44,080 nt of DNA from an uncultured Alphaproteobacteria bacterium (GCA_902826885.1 CADEGL010000011.1:33485-77564); one strand, 5' to 3'; counted from the first letter of the stretch, positions 33,129-44,061 are shown. The notes: generated from the letters alone by a model not told the origin. Translations and numbers: made by a program.

Positions 33129-35009
33129 TCAACCGCGCACGCGAAAGTTGCGTTTGACATAGTCCAGCAGGCTCTTGAGCGAATCCTCCACGCTCGCCGC
33201 GCCGGTATCCAGCACAAGCTCGGGGGTGGCGGGTTCCTCATAGGGCGCCGAGATTCCCGTAAAATCGGTGATCTCGCCGCGCCGTGCGCGCTTGTAGAGG
33301 CCTTTGGGATCGCGGCCTTCGCAGATCGAGAGGTCGGCCTTCACATAGATTTCATGGAACTTGCCAATACCCGCCGCCCGCGCACGGTCGCGGTCGCTGC
33401 GATAGGGCGAGATGAAGGCCGTAATGCAGATGAAGCCGGCCTCGGCGAACAAAGCCGCGACCTCGCCCACGCGCCGGATATTTTCCGAGCGGTCCTCCGG
33501 CGAGAAGCCGAGATTGGCGTTAAGCCCACGCCGGACATTGTCGCCGTCCAGCACGTAGACCAGATAACCTTCCTTGAAGAGCCTCATCTCGAGCTCGATC
33601 GCGAGCGTCGATTTTCCCGCGCCCGAAAGACCTGTCAGCCAGAGGACGCCACCGGAATGCCGGTTCTGGCTCGTGCGCATGGCTTCGGTCACACCGTGAG
33701 CCACGACCGACACGTTGGTCGAGCGCACCGTGATCTGCTGGCGCTGATCGGGGTAGCCTTCCATGCCGATGATGCCGCCGCCCACGACATCGTAGCCGTC
33801 GACCAGCACGAACCGGCCAGTGCGCGGGTTGTCCGAGAAGGAATCGAGCGCCAGCATGGCGCGCGTGCGCAAAACGACCTCGGCCACCGCGTTGCGCTCG
33901 ACCTGTTCGGCGGCGTTGGCCGAAAGATTCGCGGTGTCGATCACTTTGTCGATCGACTGCACCTCGACCGGAATCTGCCGGGTACAAAGCTTGAGGATGT
34001 AACTGCGTCCGCGCGCGAGCGGTTCTTTGCCGAGCCAGAACAGACGCGCACGGAAGACGTTCGTCTCGACCGGCGCGCGCACGGGGTGGCTGGCGATCTC
34101 GCCGCGCTCGACGAAGATCTGATCTTCTAGCGTGAAGCCAACCGATTCGCCCGCGCACGCTTCCGTCGGCACGCCGTCGCGGTTCCAGGATTCGATCGTC
34201 TTGACGCGTGCGCTCAGGTTCGAGGGTGAGAAGAGCAGCGCATCACCGATCTTGAGCCGGCCGGTCTCCACGCGCCCGGCGATGATACGGCGCTGGTCGA
34301 AGCGATAAACGTCCTGGACTGGGATGCGTAGCGGCATGTCATCAAGCGGCGCACGCGCCTCGAAGCGGTCCAGTGCTTCGAGCACGGTCGGGCCACCATA
34401 CCAGGGCATGCGCGCGGACCGCGCGCCGACATTGTCGCCATCGCGCGCGGACACCGGAATCACGGCACTGGTCATGACGCCGATATCGGCGAGATAGGAA
34501 CGCACCTCGCCCGCGATAGAGTCGAACCGCGCCTGATCACAGCCGATCAGATCCATTTTGGTGACGGCCACGGCGACCTGCGCCACACCCATGAGCGCCA
34601 AGAGATAGCCATGGCGCCGCGTCTGCTCACGCACACCTTCGGCCGCATCGACGACGAGAACCGCGCCGTCGCAGGCAGCAGCGCCCGTGATCATGTTCTT
34701 GAGGAATTCGCGATGACCCGGCGCGTCTACCAGTACATAGCCACGGCGCTCCGTGCGGAAGCGGATATAGCTGACGTCGATGGTGATGCCCTGATCGCGC
34801 TCGGGCTGGAGCGCGTCGGTGACGAAGGCCCATTCGAACGGCATATTGCGCCGGCGGCAGACGGCCTCGACCTCGGCCAATTTGCCCTCCGGCAAGGCGC
34901 CGGTTTCATGCAGAAGCCGACCCACCAACGTGGATTTGCCGTGATCGACATGGCCCACGATGGCGACGTGAAAAGGGCGGGCGGAATCGCCGTCGGTCAT
35001 GGAAAGCAT
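33129..35009 (-). CDS. cysNC: Bifunctional sulfate adenylyltransferase GTPase subunit / APS kinase (CysN-CysC fusion)
   Basis: A 626-residue fusion. Residues 1-430 form an EF-Tu-like GTPase (CysN) with G1 GHVDHGKST (19-27), G3 DAPGHREF and G4 TKMD. From about residue 450 a CysC APS kinase follows with P-loop GLSGAGKST (460-468), [11 protein letters not shown] and [11 protein letters not shown]. CysN with CysD makes adenosine phosphosulfate, and CysC phosphorylates it to PAPS, used for sulfate reduction or sulfotransfer. The start is taken at ATG 35009; ATG 35000 is equally possible. A longer in-frame reading to 35072 is less likely. cysD, normally directly upstream, is absent here. Confidence 0.95.
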   Translation of the reverse strand: MLSMTDGDSARPFHVAIVGHVDHGKSTLVGRLLHETGALPEGKLAEVEAVCRRRNMPFEWAFVTDALQPERDQGITIDVSYIRFRTERRGYVLVDAPGHREFLKNMITGAAACDGAVLVVDAAEGVREQTRRHGYLLALMGVAQVAVAVTKMDLIGCDQARFDSIAGEVRSYLADIGVMTSAVIPVSARDGDNVGARSARMPWYGGPTVLEALDRFEARAPLDDMPLRIPVQDVYRFDQRRIIAGRVETGRLKIGDALLFSPSNLSARVKTIESWNRDGVPTEACAGESVGFTLEDQIFVERGEIASHPVRAPVETNVFRARLFWLGKEPLARGRSYILKLCTRQIPVEVQSIDKVIDTANLSANAAEQVERNAVAEVVLRTRAMLALDSFSDNPRTGRFVLVDGYDVVGGGIIGMEGYPDQRQQITVRSTNVSVVAHGVTEAMRTSQNRHSGGVLWLTGLSGAGKSTLAIELEMRLFKEGYLVYVLDGDNVRRGLNANLGFSPEDRSENIRRVGEVAALFAEAGFICITAFISPYRSDRDRARAAGIGKFHEIYVKADLSICEGRDPKGLYKRARRGEITDFTGISAPYEEPATPELVLDTGAASVEDSLKSLLDYVKRNFRVRG

Positions 35010-35170
35010 CGCCGTCTGCGGGGGCCGGTCGGGAACGTTCCCGGCAATCCCATATCTGGGGCGCGAAGGCAAGGTAACCCAGGCATCACGGCATTCAGTT
35101 GTTCTGCGCGATAGGCTTGCACTATGATCGCGCCGGTTTCCGGGTCGCCGCGGGGGTGGTGAAACCTGTC

Positions 35171-35176
35171 AAGGAG
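35171..35176 (+). promoter_or_regulatory. Ribosome-binding site deciding the TTG start of the DUF3576 gene
   Basis: AAGGAG at 35171-35176 lies nine bases before TTG at 35186. A second AAGGAG-like stretch abuts the TTG itself and is too close. No ATG in frame is placed as well. The TTG start gives a protein beginning directly with a lipoprotein signal peptide. Confidence 0.55.
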
Positions 35177-35185
35177 TTCAAGGAG

Positions 35186-35674
35186 TTGCCTCTAATCTTG
35201 CGGACCCGCCCCGCCATCGCCGCCATTGCCGCAACCATGCTACTGGTTTTGGCCGCTTGCACGAAAACCCCGCCACAACAGCAAGGCACGCCGGGGGCCG
35301 ATGGCTATACCCATTTCGGCACGCCGTTACAGGGCGGCGGCGTGGCCCCTGCGGTCAATACGTTTCTGTGGCGCGCTGCGCTGGAGACTGTTTCCTTCAT
35401 GCCACTGGCTTCGGCTGATTCGACCGGCGGCGTCCTGATCACCGACTGGTACTCGCCACCGGAAACGCCAAACGAGCGCTTCAAAGTCAATGTGTTCGTG
35501 ACCAGCCGTCAGCTTCGGCCTGACGCTCTTCGCGCGGTGGTGTTCCGCCAGACAAAGAACCCGCAGGGTGCGTGGGTCGACGCCACGGTGGAGCCGAATA
35601 CCGCACGCGGCCTAGAAGACACGATTTTAGCGCGCGGCCGCCAGTTGCGTGCCGAGGCAACCCAAACCCAATAA
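35186..35674 (+). CDS. DUF3576 family lipoprotein
   Basis: A 162-residue predicted lipoprotein. With the TTG start at 35186, the signal sequence is a short basic stretch (ILRTRP), a hydrophobic core and lipobox LVLAAC near residue 20. The mature part has the family's FLWRAALETVSFMPLASAD and GGVLITDWYSPPETPNERF segments. Its role is not established, but genes of this family are regularly found directly upstream of leuS in alphaproteobacteria, as here. Longer starts at 35099 or at in-frame GTG codons near 35156-35159 would add a poor N-terminal extension. It is probably anchored in the periplasmic face of the outer or inner membrane. Confidence 0.85.
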   Translation: MPLILRTRPAIAAIAATMLLVLAACTKTPPQQQGTPGADGYTHFGTPLQGGGVAPAVNTFLWRAALETVSFMPLASADSTGGVLITDWYSPPETPNERFKVNVFVTSRQLRPDALRAVVFRQTKNPQGAWVDATVEPNTARGLEDTILARGRQLRAEATQTQ

Positions 35675-35735
35675 ACACGCGCGGCAGGCGTCAGCCCCCG
35701 GGTTCGACGATTGCCGCGATCTTCAGCAGAGATGA

Positions 35736-38306
35736 ATGCGAATGGCCCGGTACAATTTCGCTGAGACCGAGGAAAAGTGGCAGCGCCTATGGGAGGAGCG
35801 CGGCACCTTCGGCGTGAAGGCCGATCAGAATCGGCCGAAATACTATGTTCTTGAAATGTTCCCATACCCCTCGGGACGCATCCATATGGGGCATGTGCGG
35901 AACTACACGCTCGGGGACGTGGTCGCCCGCTATAAGCGCGCGCGCGGTTTCAACGTTCTGCATCCCATGGGCTGGGACGCTTTCGGCCTGCCGGCCGAGA
36001 ATGCAGCCCGCGAGCAAAAGGTCCATCCCGCGAAATGGACCTACGACAACATCGCCACGATGCGCGCCGAGTTGAAGCGCATGGGCTTGTCGCTCGACTG
36101 GAGCCGTGAAATCGCGACCTGTCATCCGGGCTATTACGCGCACCAGCAGAGACTATTTCTCGACTTTCTCCAAGCCGGCCTGGCCTATCGCAAGGAATCC
36201 TTCGTCAACTGGGACCCCGTCGACCATACGGTGCTGGCCAACGAGCAGGTCATCGACGGGCGCGGCTGGCGCTCGGGTGCGCCGGTTGAAAAGCGCAAGC
36301 TGTCTCAGTGGTTCTTCAAGATCACCGCCTTTACGGACGATCTGTTGAAATCGTTGGGCCGTCTGGACCGCTGGCCCGACAAAGTTCGCCTGATGCAGGA
36401 GAATTGGATCGGCAAGAGCCAGGGCGCCTACATGCAGTTCGACTTTGTCGGGCGCGATGGCCGGCTCGAGGTCTTCAGCACGCGGCCCGATACGATCTAT
36501 GGCGCCTCGTTCATGGCGCTGTCGCCCAACCATCCACTGACCGAAGAGTTGTCGCACAACGATGCGAAACTTCGCGACTTCGTGGCGGACTGCAATCGTT
36601 CGGGTACCAGCGAAGCCACGCTGGAGCAGCAAGAGAAGAAGGGCTACGACACCGGCCTGCGCGTACGGCATCCCTTCCGCCCGTTGGTCGAGTTGCCGGT
36701 TTATGTCGCCAATTTCGTGCTGATGGAGTACGGCACGGGCGCCATCTTCGGCTGCCCCGGCCATGACCAACGCGACCTGGATTTCGCGCGCAAGTACGAA
36801 CTGCCTGTCATTCCGGTCGTGCTGCCCCCCGATGGCGATCCCGAGACTTTTGCGGTCGGCAACGAGGCCTATGTGGGCCCGGGCAAGATCTATAACTCAG
36901 AGTTCCTCAACGGTCTGGATGTCGAAGGCGCCATCGGTGCGGCCATCAAGCGTTTCGAAGCGGAGAAGCGCGGCCGCGGTGCGACTGTCTATCGCCTGCG
37001 CGATTGGGGCGTTTCGCGCCAGCGCTATTGGGGCTGCCCGATCCCGGTCATCCACTGCGATGCCTGCGGCACGATTCCCGTGCCGGCCAAGGATCTTCCC
37101 GTTCTGCTGCCCGACGACGTCACGTTCGACAAGCCCGGCAATCCACTGGATCATCACGCGACTTGGAAGAATGTCACCTGCCCCAGCTGCGGCAAGCCCG
37201 CGCGGCGCGAGACGGACACGTTCGATACGTTCGTCGATTCGTCCTGGTATTTCGCGCGCTTCTGTTCACCGCGCGCGGACGTGCCGGTCGAACGCGGCGC
37301 GGTCGATTACTGGCTGCCAGTCGACCAGTATATCGGCGGTGTCGAGCACGCCATTTTGCATCTTCTCTATTCGCGCTTCTTCACCCGGGCCATGCGCCAG
37401 ACGGGACATCTCGACCTGGACGAGCCGTTCGCCGGCCTGTTCACCCAGGGCATGGTCTGCCACGAGTCCTACCGAAGCGCGGACGACAAGTGGCTTTATC
37501 CGGAGGAGATCGAGAAGCGTCCAGATGGCGCCGTCATCGAAATCGCCACGGGCAAGCCCGTGACGGTCGGCCGCCGCGAGGTGATGAGCAAGTCGAAGAA
37601 GAACGTGGTGGCGCCTAGCGCCATCATCGGTACGTTCGGCGCCGACACGGCACGACTTTTCATGCTTTCCGACAGTCCGCCCGAACGCGATCTGGAGTGG
37701 AGCGAGGCCGGCGTCGAAGGCGCTTGGCGCTATCTTGGACGGCTATACCGCCTACTCACCGAGCCCACGCAACCGATGCCGGCGCCGGGCACGAAAATAC
37801 CGGAGGCATTGTCGGACGCAGCCATGGCAGCGCGGCGTGCGACCCATAAAACAATCGCCGCGGTGACCGAGGATCTGGAGAAATTTCGCTTTAACCGTGC
37901 CGTCGCGCGCGTGCGCGAGCTCAGCAACGTCTTGTTCGATCTTGACCTCAAGGCCGCTGGTGCGCCTTGGGCCTTGCGCGAAAGCCTAGAAGCGCTAACC
38001 CAGCTGATCGGGCCGATGACGCCTCACATTGCCGAGGAGATGTGGCAGATCTTGGGTCACAAAACGCTATTGTCGGAGACGGCGTGGCCCAAGGCCGACC
38101 CTTTGCTGGTGGTCGACGACAACGTGAAGATCGCGGTGCAGGTAAACGGCAAATTGCGCGGCACGATCGAGCTGGCGCGCGACACGGGCGAAGCGGACGC
38201 GCGGGCTGCCGCGCTGGCCTTGCCAGCGGTCACGAAACTGGTCGCCGAACGTAGCGTGCGGCAGGTCATCGTCGTGCCGAACCGGATCATCAATGTGGTG
38301 GTCTAG
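35736..38306 (+). CDS. leuS: Leucyl-tRNA synthetase
   Basis: A 856-residue class Ia aminoacyl-tRNA synthetase. The HIGH motif is in [15 protein letters not shown] (HMGH 50-53), and KMSKS appears as MSKSK (617-621). The CP1 editing domain between them contains the TRPDTIYGA block, and [12 protein letters not shown] follows. The LeuS-specific C-terminal region ends with the family's NGKLRGTIE segment and short extension. It charges tRNA-Leu in the cytoplasm. A start two codons later (ATG 35742, MARYNF) is equally plausible. Its 3' end overlaps lptE by 14 bases, so lptE translation is likely coupled. Confidence 0.98.
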   Translation: MRMARYNFAETEEKWQRLWEERGTFGVKADQNRPKYYVLEMFPYPSGRIHMGHVRNYTLGDVVARYKRARGFNVLHPMGWDAFGLPAENAAREQKVHPAKWTYDNIATMRAELKRMGLSLDWSREIATCHPGYYAHQQRLFLDFLQAGLAYRKESFVNWDPVDHTVLANEQVIDGRGWRSGAPVEKRKLSQWFFKITAFTDDLLKSLGRLDRWPDKVRLMQENWIGKSQGAYMQFDFVGRDGRLEVFSTRPDTIYGASFMALSPNHPLTEELSHNDAKLRDFVADCNRSGTSEATLEQQEKKGYDTGLRVRHPFRPLVELPVYVANFVLMEYGTGAIFGCPGHDQRDLDFARKYELPVIPVVLPPDGDPETFAVGNEAYVGPGKIYNSEFLNGLDVEGAIGAAIKRFEAEKRGRGATVYRLRDWGVSRQRYWGCPIPVIHCDACGTIPVPAKDLPVLLPDDVTFDKPGNPLDHHATWKNVTCPSCGKPARRETDTFDTFVDSSWYFARFCSPRADVPVERGAVDYWLPVDQYIGGVEHAILHLLYSRFFTRAMRQTGHLDLDEPFAGLFTQGMVCHESYRSADDKWLYPEEIEKRPDGAVIEIATGKPVTVGRREVMSKSKKNVVAPSAIIGTFGADTARLFMLSDSPPERDLEWSEAGVEGAWRYLGRLYRLLTEPTQPMPAPGTKIPEALSDAAMAARRATHKTIAAVTEDLEKFRFNRAVARVRELSNVLFDLDLKAAGAPWALRESLEALTQLIGPMTPHIAEEMWQILGHKTLLSETAWPKADPLLVVDDNVKIAVQVNGKLRGTIELARDTGEADARAAALALPAVTKLVAERSVRQVIVVPNRIINVVV

Positions 38307-38802
38307 AACCACCGTCATCGGCGTTTTGCTTCTGACCGCCGCGTGCGGTTTCCAGCCGCTTTACGGCAAGAAGGACGGTAAGGCGGCGCCCGACGATTTG
38401 GCGGCCACGCGCATCAATATCATCGCCGATCGCACGGGCCAGCAGCTCCGCAACGACCTGCAGGTAGAACTGACGCCGAAGGGTGCTTCAGCCGTCGAGC
38501 AGAAATACGAGCTACAGGTCAAACTGAATGAGAACTTGAACCAGGTCGCGATCGCAAAGGACGAAACCACTTCACGCGCGAGCCTGGAAATCATCTCCAC
38601 CTTCACGCTCGCGAAGCTGCAAGATGGGGCACCACTTTTTAGCGGCGCCAGCCGCGTCACCATGAGCTACAACATCACGACCTCGGGCTTTGCCACCGTC
38701 AGCGCCGAGCAGGATGCGAGACGGCGCGGCGCGCGGGTTATCGCCGAGGACATGAAGCTGCAGCTGGCTGCCTACTTCAACAAGCTGAACTCCGGGAAGT
38801 AG
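38293..38802 (+). CDS. lptE: LPS assembly lipoprotein LptE
   Basis: A 169-residue predicted outer-membrane lipoprotein with lipobox LTAAC (Cys18) followed by GFQPLYG, the typical start of mature LptE. The mature part has the family's alternating beta-strand/helix pattern, including ALAKLQDG-like and [19 protein letters not shown] segments near the end. LptE plugs the LptD barrel that places lipopolysaccharide in the outer leaflet. The ATG at 38293 lies inside the leuS 3' end. The following holA gene starts 19 bases after the stop. The leuS-lptE-holA order is typical of proteobacteria. Confidence 0.92.
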   Translation: MWWSRTTVIGVLLLTAACGFQPLYGKKDGKAAPDDLAATRINIIADRTGQQLRNDLQVELTPKGASAVEQKYELQVKLNENLNQVAIAKDETTSRASLEIISTFTLAKLQDGAPLFSGASRVTMSYNITTSGFATVSAEQDARRRGARVIAEDMKLQLAAYFNKLNSGK

Positions 38803-38821
38803 GCGTGCGGACACATCCGCG

Positions 38822-39856
38822 ATGAAGATTTCCGCCCAGCGCGCCGATGCTTTTGCCCGTAAACCGGACTCGAAAATGCTGGCTGTCCTGGTCTATGGCC
38901 CGGACCTCGGCCTGGTGCGCGAGCGTGCGACGTCGCTGGTCCAGTTCGGATTGGGCGGCAAGGACGATCCATTCCGCCTGTCTGAACTCATCGGCACCAG
39001 CCTGAAAGATGATCCCGCGCGCTTACGCGATGAAGCTTCCGCGATGCCGTTCGGCGGGGGACGACGCGTCGTGCGCGTGCGCGATGGGCGCGACGATTGC
39101 GCCGAAGCATGCACGCGCCTTTTGGATAAAGGCGATATGGATGCGCTCGTCGTCGTCGAGGCGGGCGATTTGCCCAAGCGCTCCGCGTTACGCCGTCTGT
39201 TCGAAGGGGCGGGAAACGCGGCCGCGGTTCCCTGTTACGCCGACGATGGCGAGGCTTTGGACGGCGTGATCCGCACCAGCCTGGAGGCGGATAAGATCCG
39301 CGTTTCGCCGGCCGCGCGGGCCATGCTGCTCGAACGTCTTGGCGCCGACCGGATGCTGAGCCGCGCCGAATTAACCAAGCTCGCTTCCTATGTCGGGCCG
39401 GGCGCCACGGTCGAAGAGGCAGACGTCGAGGCCGTGGTTGGCGATGCGAACGAAGCATCCATTGACGACGTATGCTTCGCCGCGTTTGGAGGCGACCAAG
39501 CCGCACTCGACACGGCGTTGGCGCGCGCTTACGCCGATGGCTTGATGCCCGTGGTCATGGTCCGGGCCGCCATGCGCCATGTCGAGCGGTTGATGATCGT
39601 CGTTTCGCAAATAGACAACCGCGGATCGGCTGAGCAAGCTGTCGGCTCGTTGCGCCCGCCCGTGTTCTTCAAGCGGCTCGCGGCGTTCTCTAGCCAAGCT
39701 CGTCGCTGGAAGCGAGATGCCTTGTCGCGAGCGTTCGCACGGTTGATGGAAGCGGAGTTGCGTTGCAAGACCACCGGCTTGCCGGCCGAATCGATTTGCA
39801 ACCGCGCGTTAATGGAAATCGCCCAGGCCGCCGGGCGCGCAGCCCGGCGAAACTAG
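38822..39856 (+). CDS. holA: DNA polymerase III subunit delta
   Basis: A 344-residue protein matching HolA. An N-terminal ATPase-like fold without Walker motifs contains LVYGPDLGLVRERA (about 22-35), and the conserved AMPFGGGRRVVRVRDG (about 74-89) follows. The C-terminal collar domain has LMPVVMVRAAMRHVERL and VFFKRLAAFSSQARRWK. Delta opens the sliding clamp in the clamp-loader complex. Its length is normal. The TAG stop shares the bases CTAG with the stop of the convergent parB gene, leaving no room for a terminator between the two genes. Confidence 0.93.
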   Translation: MKISAQRADAFARKPDSKMLAVLVYGPDLGLVRERATSLVQFGLGGKDDPFRLSELIGTSLKDDPARLRDEASAMPFGGGRRVVRVRDGRDDCAEACTRLLDKGDMDALVVVEAGDLPKRSALRRLFEGAGNAAAVPCYADDGEALDGVIRTSLEADKIRVSPAARAMLLERLGADRMLSRAELTKLASYVGPGATVEEADVEAVVGDANEASIDDVCFAAFGGDQAALDTALARAYADGLMPVVMVRAAMRHVERLMIVVSQIDNRGSAEQAVGSLRPPVFFKRLAAFSSQARRWKRDALSRAFARLMEAELRCKTTGLPAESICNRALMEIAQAAGRAARRN

Positions 39857-40722
39857 ACGGGTTTCGCGCTCAGGCGCTGAACGACGTCGTCGAGCTGTTC
39901 AAGGCTTTCATAGCGGATCGTCAAGTCGCCCGCCTTGCCGGATGGTTTCAGCGAGACCTTGAGGCCGAGCAATGCCGACAATTCGTGCTCGAGTGCGAGC
40001 GTGTCCGTGTCCTTTGCGGACAAGGGTTGCTTTTTCGCAGTCCGCTTTTTTCCGAGCTGCGTTAACCGTTCGGTCTGCCGGACGTTGAGATTTCGCGCGA
40101 CGATCTGGCGCGCCAATGTTTCTGCGTTCTCAACGCCAAGAAGGGCGCGCGCGTGGCCCGCCGTGATCTTGCCGCCGTCGAGCAGCGTTTTGACGCCGGG
40201 TGGAAGATCGAGAAGCCGGAGCAGGTTGGCGACGTGGCTGCGGCTTTTGCCGACCACTTTCGATAGTTGTTCCTGAGTATGGTCGAACTCGGTCATCAGA
40301 CGCTGATAGCCGAGCGCCTCCTCGATGGGCGAGAGGTCGGCGCGCTGGACATTTTCGACCAGAGCGATCTCCAGTGCCTCGCGGTCGGTTAGTTCCCGAA
40401 CGACAACCGGCAGCTCATGGAGGCCGGCGCGCTGCGCCGCGCGCCAGCGGCGTTCGCCTGCGATAATTTCGTATGCTTGGTCGCTCGTCTTCCGGACAAG
40501 AATGGGTTGAATAACGCCCTTCTCGCGGATCGAGGCTTCGAGCGAATCCATTTCCTCTTGGCCGAAGCGCCGGCGCGGCTGAAACCGGCCAGGGCGCAAC
40601 AGATCAAGCGAGACGAAACGGGGCGTGCGGCCGGTATCCGAAGCGGCGGGCTCCGCCCCGTCGTCGCCCAAGAGCGCCGAAAGGCCTCGGCCCAAATGAC
40701 GGCGTCTATCCTCGGCGTTCAT
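39853..40722 (-). CDS. parB: Chromosome-partitioning protein ParB
   Basis: A 289-residue ParB/Spo0J. The N-terminal ParA-interacting segment begins MNAEDRRRHLGRGLSALLGD. The CTPase domain has GERRWRAAQ (89-97) and VENVQRADLSPIEEA. The helix-turn-helix for parS binding (about 150-175) includes QEQLSKVVGKSRSHVANLL, and a C-terminal dimerisation domain completes the protein. It loads as a CTP-dependent clamp at parS and spreads. Two parS-like sites are in this window, in rsmG and upstream of mnmG. The start overlaps the parA stop by four bases (ATGA). Confidence 0.97.
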   Translation of the reverse strand: MNAEDRRRHLGRGLSALLGDDGAEPAASDTGRTPRFVSLDLLRPGRFQPRRRFGQEEMDSLEASIREKGVIQPILVRKTSDQAYEIIAGERRWRAAQRAGLHELPVVVRELTDREALEIALVENVQRADLSPIEEALGYQRLMTEFDHTQEQLSKVVGKSRSHVANLLRLLDLPPGVKTLLDGGKITAGHARALLGVENAETLARQIVARNLNVRQTERLTQLGKKRTAKKQPLSAKDTDTLALEHELSALLGLKVSLKPSGKAGDLTIRYESLEQLDDVVQRLSAKPV

Positions 40723-41549
40723 GCGCGCAACGCCTGTTCACGGCGAATCACTTCACCGGCCAAATGGATATAGGCCTGCGAGCCAGCGCATTTGAAGTCA
40801 TAGAGCAGTACGGGTTTGCCGTGGGAAGGCGCCTCGGAGACACGGACATTGCGAGGAATGACGGTCTGATAGACTTTGTCGCCGAAATGTTGGCGAACAT
40901 CGCTTGCAACGAGGTCGCACAAGCTGTTGCGTTTATCGAACATCGTTAACACTAAACCTTGGATCTCCAAGCGCGGGTTGAACGCACGCTTCACCCGCTC
41001 GATCGTCCGAACCAAATGGCTCAAACCTTCCAGCGCATAGAACTCGCATTGGAGTGGAACCAAGACGGCATCGGCCGCCGAAAAAGCATTGAGCGTTAGA
41101 AGGCCGAGCGCCGGGGGGCAGTCGATGAGGATGTAACTATAAGAGCCGGAAATCTGGCGAATGGCCTCGCGCAAGCGATGCTCGCGTTCGGGCAGTTCCA
41201 CCAATTCCAGCTCGGCACCGGAGAGATCGACGGAGGAAGAGATTACGCTCAGATTCGGAATCGTTGTCGGCAGGATGGCGCTTTTGGCGTCCACGCCTTC
41301 GATGACCACATGATACGTTCCGACCCCGCGCGAGCGACGATCGATCCCCAATCCCGTGCTGGCATTCCCCTGGGGGTCGAGATCGATGAGAAGAACCTTC
41401 TCGCCCACCGCGGCCAGGGCCGTGCCCAGATTGACGGCCGTGGTGGTTTTACCAACCCCGCCTTTTTGGTTGGCGATCGCAAGAATTCGGGTTGAAGCCT
41501 TCACCGGCTCCACCACGATGGAGGACTCAGTCGGATTTTGAATGATCAT
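40719..41549 (-). CDS. parA: Chromosome-partitioning ATPase ParA
   Basis: A 276-residue deviant-Walker ATPase. The P-loop KGGVGKTT (29-36) has the ParA/MinD signature lysine, Walker A' IDLDPQGNAS follows, and Walker B-like YILIDCPPALG follows later. A short extension (about 20 residues) precedes the first strand. It drives ParB-bound origins apart along the nucleoid. It overlaps rsmG by 23 bases at its 5' end and parB by four bases at its 3' end, so rsmG-parA-parB form one coupled unit, as in most alphaproteobacteria. Confidence 0.97.
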   Translation of the reverse strand: MIIQNPTESSIVVEPVKASTRILAIANQKGGVGKTTTAVNLGTALAAVGEKVLLIDLDPQGNASTGLGIDRRSRGVGTYHVVIEGVDAKSAILPTTIPNLSVISSSVDLSGAELELVELPEREHRLREAIRQISGSYSYILIDCPPALGLLTLNAFSAADAVLVPLQCEFYALEGLSHLVRTIERVKRAFNPRLEIQGLVLTMFDKRNSLCDLVASDVRQHFGDKVYQTVIPRNVRVSEAPSHGKPVLLYDFKCAGSQAYIHLAGEVIRREQALRA

Positions 41550-42174
41550 GTCCTAGCTTTCGTACCCGAAGGATGCAGCCCGCCGGATCGCTTACGCTCG
41601 GAACGCGATCGGCTCCGATTCTCCACTCTTTCGATGATTGGGTCAATTCATCGTCGAGCGTCTTGCCCTTGAGGAAAAGTCCGATCGCGCCACGCTCTAA
41701 GAAGGGTGCCGCGAGTGGAAGAAGGCTGGGGAGCGGGGCGAACGCCCGCGCCGTCACCGCCTTGACCGGCCACGGCTTCACCTCGGCGATGTCCGTATTG
41801 TGGACCGTCACGGGGGCGGCCGTCTTATGCGCCACCTCACGAAGGAAGGCGCATTTTCGGCCGTCGCGCTCGATGAGATGGACCTGATCCTTACCCATGA
41901 TGGCTAGGACCAATCCAGGGAATCCGGCGCCTGAACCGAAATCGACCAGTTCTCCCGTTCCCTGTGGGACGAGCGACAAGAGTTGGGCCGAATCGAGGAA
42001 GTGGCGTTTCCATAGATCGCGAAGGCTGCCGTTGGCGACCAAGTTAATGGCGTGGTTCCACCGGAGAAGAAGCTCCGCATAATGGGAAAGTCGGTCCCGA
42101 GTTTCACGTGAAACGCCCGTAGCCTTTTGAAAATCATCAATGTTCAAGTGCCGAGAGGGCCTCGCCGGCGCCAT
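41527..42174 (-). CDS. rsmG: 16S rRNA (guanine527-N7)-methyltransferase RsmG
   Basis: A 215-residue RsmG/GidB. After a short N-terminal segment, the helical region has [15 protein letters not shown]. The SAM motif [16 protein letters not shown] and the following [17 protein letters not shown] complete the core, and the family's [13 protein letters not shown] block is near residue 135-150. It methylates G527 of 16S rRNA, the site affecting streptomycin sensitivity. Its start overlaps the mnmG end by 38 bases (a later start is possible but less family-like). Codons 21-25 (VSRET) coincide with a parS-like site. Confidence 0.95.
   Translation of the reverse strand: MAPARPSRHLNIDDFQKATGVSRETRDRLSHYAELLLRWNHAINLVANGSLRDLWKRHFLDSAQLLSLVPQGTGELVDFGSGAGFPGLVLAIMGKDQVHLIERDGRKCAFLREVAHKTAAPVTVHNTDIAEVKPWPVKAVTARAFAPLPSLLPLAAPFLERGAIGLFLKGKTLDDELTQSSKEWRIGADRVPSVSDPAGCILRVRKLGHDHSKSD
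42100..42115. other. parS-like site within rsmG
   Basis: GTTTCACGTGAAAC (42101-42114) is a perfect 14-base palindrome equal to the core of the parS consensus TGTTTCACGTGAAACA. Only the two outermost bases differ (A and G here). It lies inside rsmG and codes for Val21-Ser-Arg-Glu-Thr25. It should be a ParB loading site. Confidence 0.85.
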
Positions 42175-44014
42175 CCTTCTTTACATGCCGCATCAGCGCC
42201 ACCAGGGCTGCCGGTGTCAAACCGGAGATCCGAGAGGCCTGACCCAGTGTGGCTGGCTTGACCGCGGTCAGTTTTTCCCGAACCTCTGCCGAAAGCGAGC
42301 CAACCCTTCCGTAATCCAGATCGATCGGGAGCTGGAGGGCCTCATCTTTTCGAAAGGCCGAGATGTCCTCTTCCTGCCGTTGGAGATAACCCGCGTAGGA
42401 GGCCTCGATCTGAATCTGCTCAAGCACGTCATCTCGGAAATCCGCGAGCTGGGGCCAAATAGCTGCCAGCCGGCCGGGGGTCATTTCTGGGTAACCCAAT
42501 AGATCTTTAGCGGACCGCCGCTGCCCATCTTGATTGACCATGATTCCCCGACGAGCCAATTCGGTTGGCGTCGCGGTCAAGGATCTGGCCAGGCTTTCGC
42601 CGCTCGCGAGGGCACTTTCCTTTGCGGCCCACGCGCGCTGACGCTGAGTGCCGACGCATCCCGCTCGTATGCCCTTGGGGGTGAGACGGCGATCCGCATT
42701 GTCCGCCCGCAGATGGAGCCGATACTCGGCCCGCGAGGTAAACATCCGGTAGGGCTCGCTGGTCCCGTGGGTCACGAGGTCGTCCACCATCACGCCCAGA
42801 TATCCGTCCGCGCGGTCAAAAATCACCGGCGCAACCTGGCCGGCCGCGCGTGCGGCATTTAGGCCCGCAATCAGTCCCTGTGCGCCAGCCTCTTCATAAC
42901 CCGTCGTGCCGTTGATCTGGCCGGCCAGATAGAGGCCCGGCAAAAGCCGGGTCTCCAGGCTGGCCTGAAGCGCGCGCGGATCGACGAAATCATACTCGAT
43001 TGCATAGCCTGGACGCAGCATAACGGCCGATTCCAGGCCTGGAATCGTGCGAATCAGGTCGTATTGGACCCGTTCCGGCAAGGAGGTGGAGATCCCGTTC
43101 GGATAGACCGTATGGTCTGTAAGGCCTTCTGGTTCAAGGAAAATTTGATGATTTTCCCGGTCGGAAAACCGTACGATCTTATCCTCGATAGAAGGGCAGT
43201 AACGCGGGCCACGACCCTCGATTTGTCCTGAAAACAGGGGTGAATCGCGTAAATTCGCCCGAATCACCGCATGGGTGGCGGTCGTCGTCTCCGTAATGTA
43301 GCACGAGATCTGGGGGACCTTGATGGTGTCGGACAAAAAGGAAAAGGGCCGAGGCGGCCGGTCGCCAGGTTGCTCGACAAGCCGATTCCAGGCGATGCTG
43401 CGCCCGTCGAGGCGGGGCGGGGTCCCGGTTTTAAGGCGGCCAAGGGGAAATCCGCAACGCTCCAAAGTTCGGGATAAGCCCTCGCTCGGCGGTTCTCCCA
43501 TCCGCCCAGAAGGAATTTTTTCCGATCCAATATGAATGAGTCCATTTAGGAACGTTCCCGTGGTCAGCACGATCCCGTGTGCCTTGATGTCCTGGCCGTT
43601 ACTAAGCCGTACGCCGACGGCACGGCCCTCCATCACGATCAGATCTTCGACGGCACCTTCAATGATATCGAGCCCAGTTTGGGTGGAAAGTAGCGCCTGG
43701 ATGGCGCCCTTATAAAGCTCCCGATCTGCCTGGGCGCGTGGGCCCCATACGGCAGGGCCTTTGCTTTGATTCAACATACGAAATTGGATTCCGGCCTGGT
43801 CGATTGCCCGGCCCATGATTCCATCTAACGCATCGATCTCGCGAACAAGCTGCCCCTTAGCCAACCCGCCGATTGCCGGGTTACAGGACATTTCACCGAT
43901 CTTTTCAGCCCTATGGGTGATTAAGGCCGTGCGTGCGCCAAATCGGGCAGCCGCCGTGGCCGCCTCGCAGCCAGCATGCCCACCGCCGACGATGAGTACG
44001 TCGTACTTTCGCAT
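42137..44014 (-). CDS. mnmG: tRNA uridine-5-carboxymethylaminomethyl modification enzyme MnmG
   Basis: A 625-residue FAD protein of the MnmG/GidA family. The FAD-binding motif [10 protein letters not shown] (10-19) is at the N-terminus, followed by the family blocks [22 protein letters not shown] and [18 protein letters not shown]. The insertion domain has [12 protein letters not shown], and the C-terminal helical region ends with [13 protein letters not shown]. It forms cmnm5U34 in tRNAs together with MnmE, whose gene lies outside the window, if it is nearby. The start is ATG 44014, the usual [12 protein letters not shown] beginning. It is the upstream member of the rsmG-parAB unit. Confidence 0.97.
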   Translation of the reverse strand: MRKYDVLIVGGGHAGCEAATAAARFGARTALITHRAEKIGEMSCNPAIGGLAKGQLVREIDALDGIMGRAIDQAGIQFRMLNQSKGPAVWGPRAQADRELYKGAIQALLSTQTGLDIIEGAVEDLIVMEGRAVGVRLSNGQDIKAHGIVLTTGTFLNGLIHIGSEKIPSGRMGEPPSEGLSRTLERCGFPLGRLKTGTPPRLDGRSIAWNRLVEQPGDRPPRPFSFLSDTIKVPQISCYITETTTATHAVIRANLRDSPLFSGQIEGRGPRYCPSIEDKIVRFSDRENHQIFLEPEGLTDHTVYPNGISTSLPERVQYDLIRTIPGLESAVMLRPGYAIEYDFVDPRALQASLETRLLPGLYLAGQINGTTGYEEAGAQGLIAGLNAARAAGQVAPVIFDRADGYLGVMVDDLVTHGTSEPYRMFTSRAEYRLHLRADNADRRLTPKGIRAGCVGTQRQRAWAAKESALASGESLARSLTATPTELARRGIMVNQDGQRRSAKDLLGYPEMTPGRLAAIWPQLADFRDDVLEQIQIEASYAGYLQRQEEDISAFRKDEALQLPIDLDYGRVGSLSAEVREKLTAVKPATLGQASRISGLTPAALVALMRHVKKDGAGEALSALEH

Positions 44015-44061
44015 AGCATGAATTTAGGACAGGGGCCTGATTCTGTAAAGCGAAGGCAGAA

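Noticed and set aside
42137-44014. Apparently lower GC in the mnmG end of the window, considered as a transferred segment
   Set aside because: The genes are core, in conserved order with parAB and rsmG. A mild composition change near the origin is common and does not indicate transfer.
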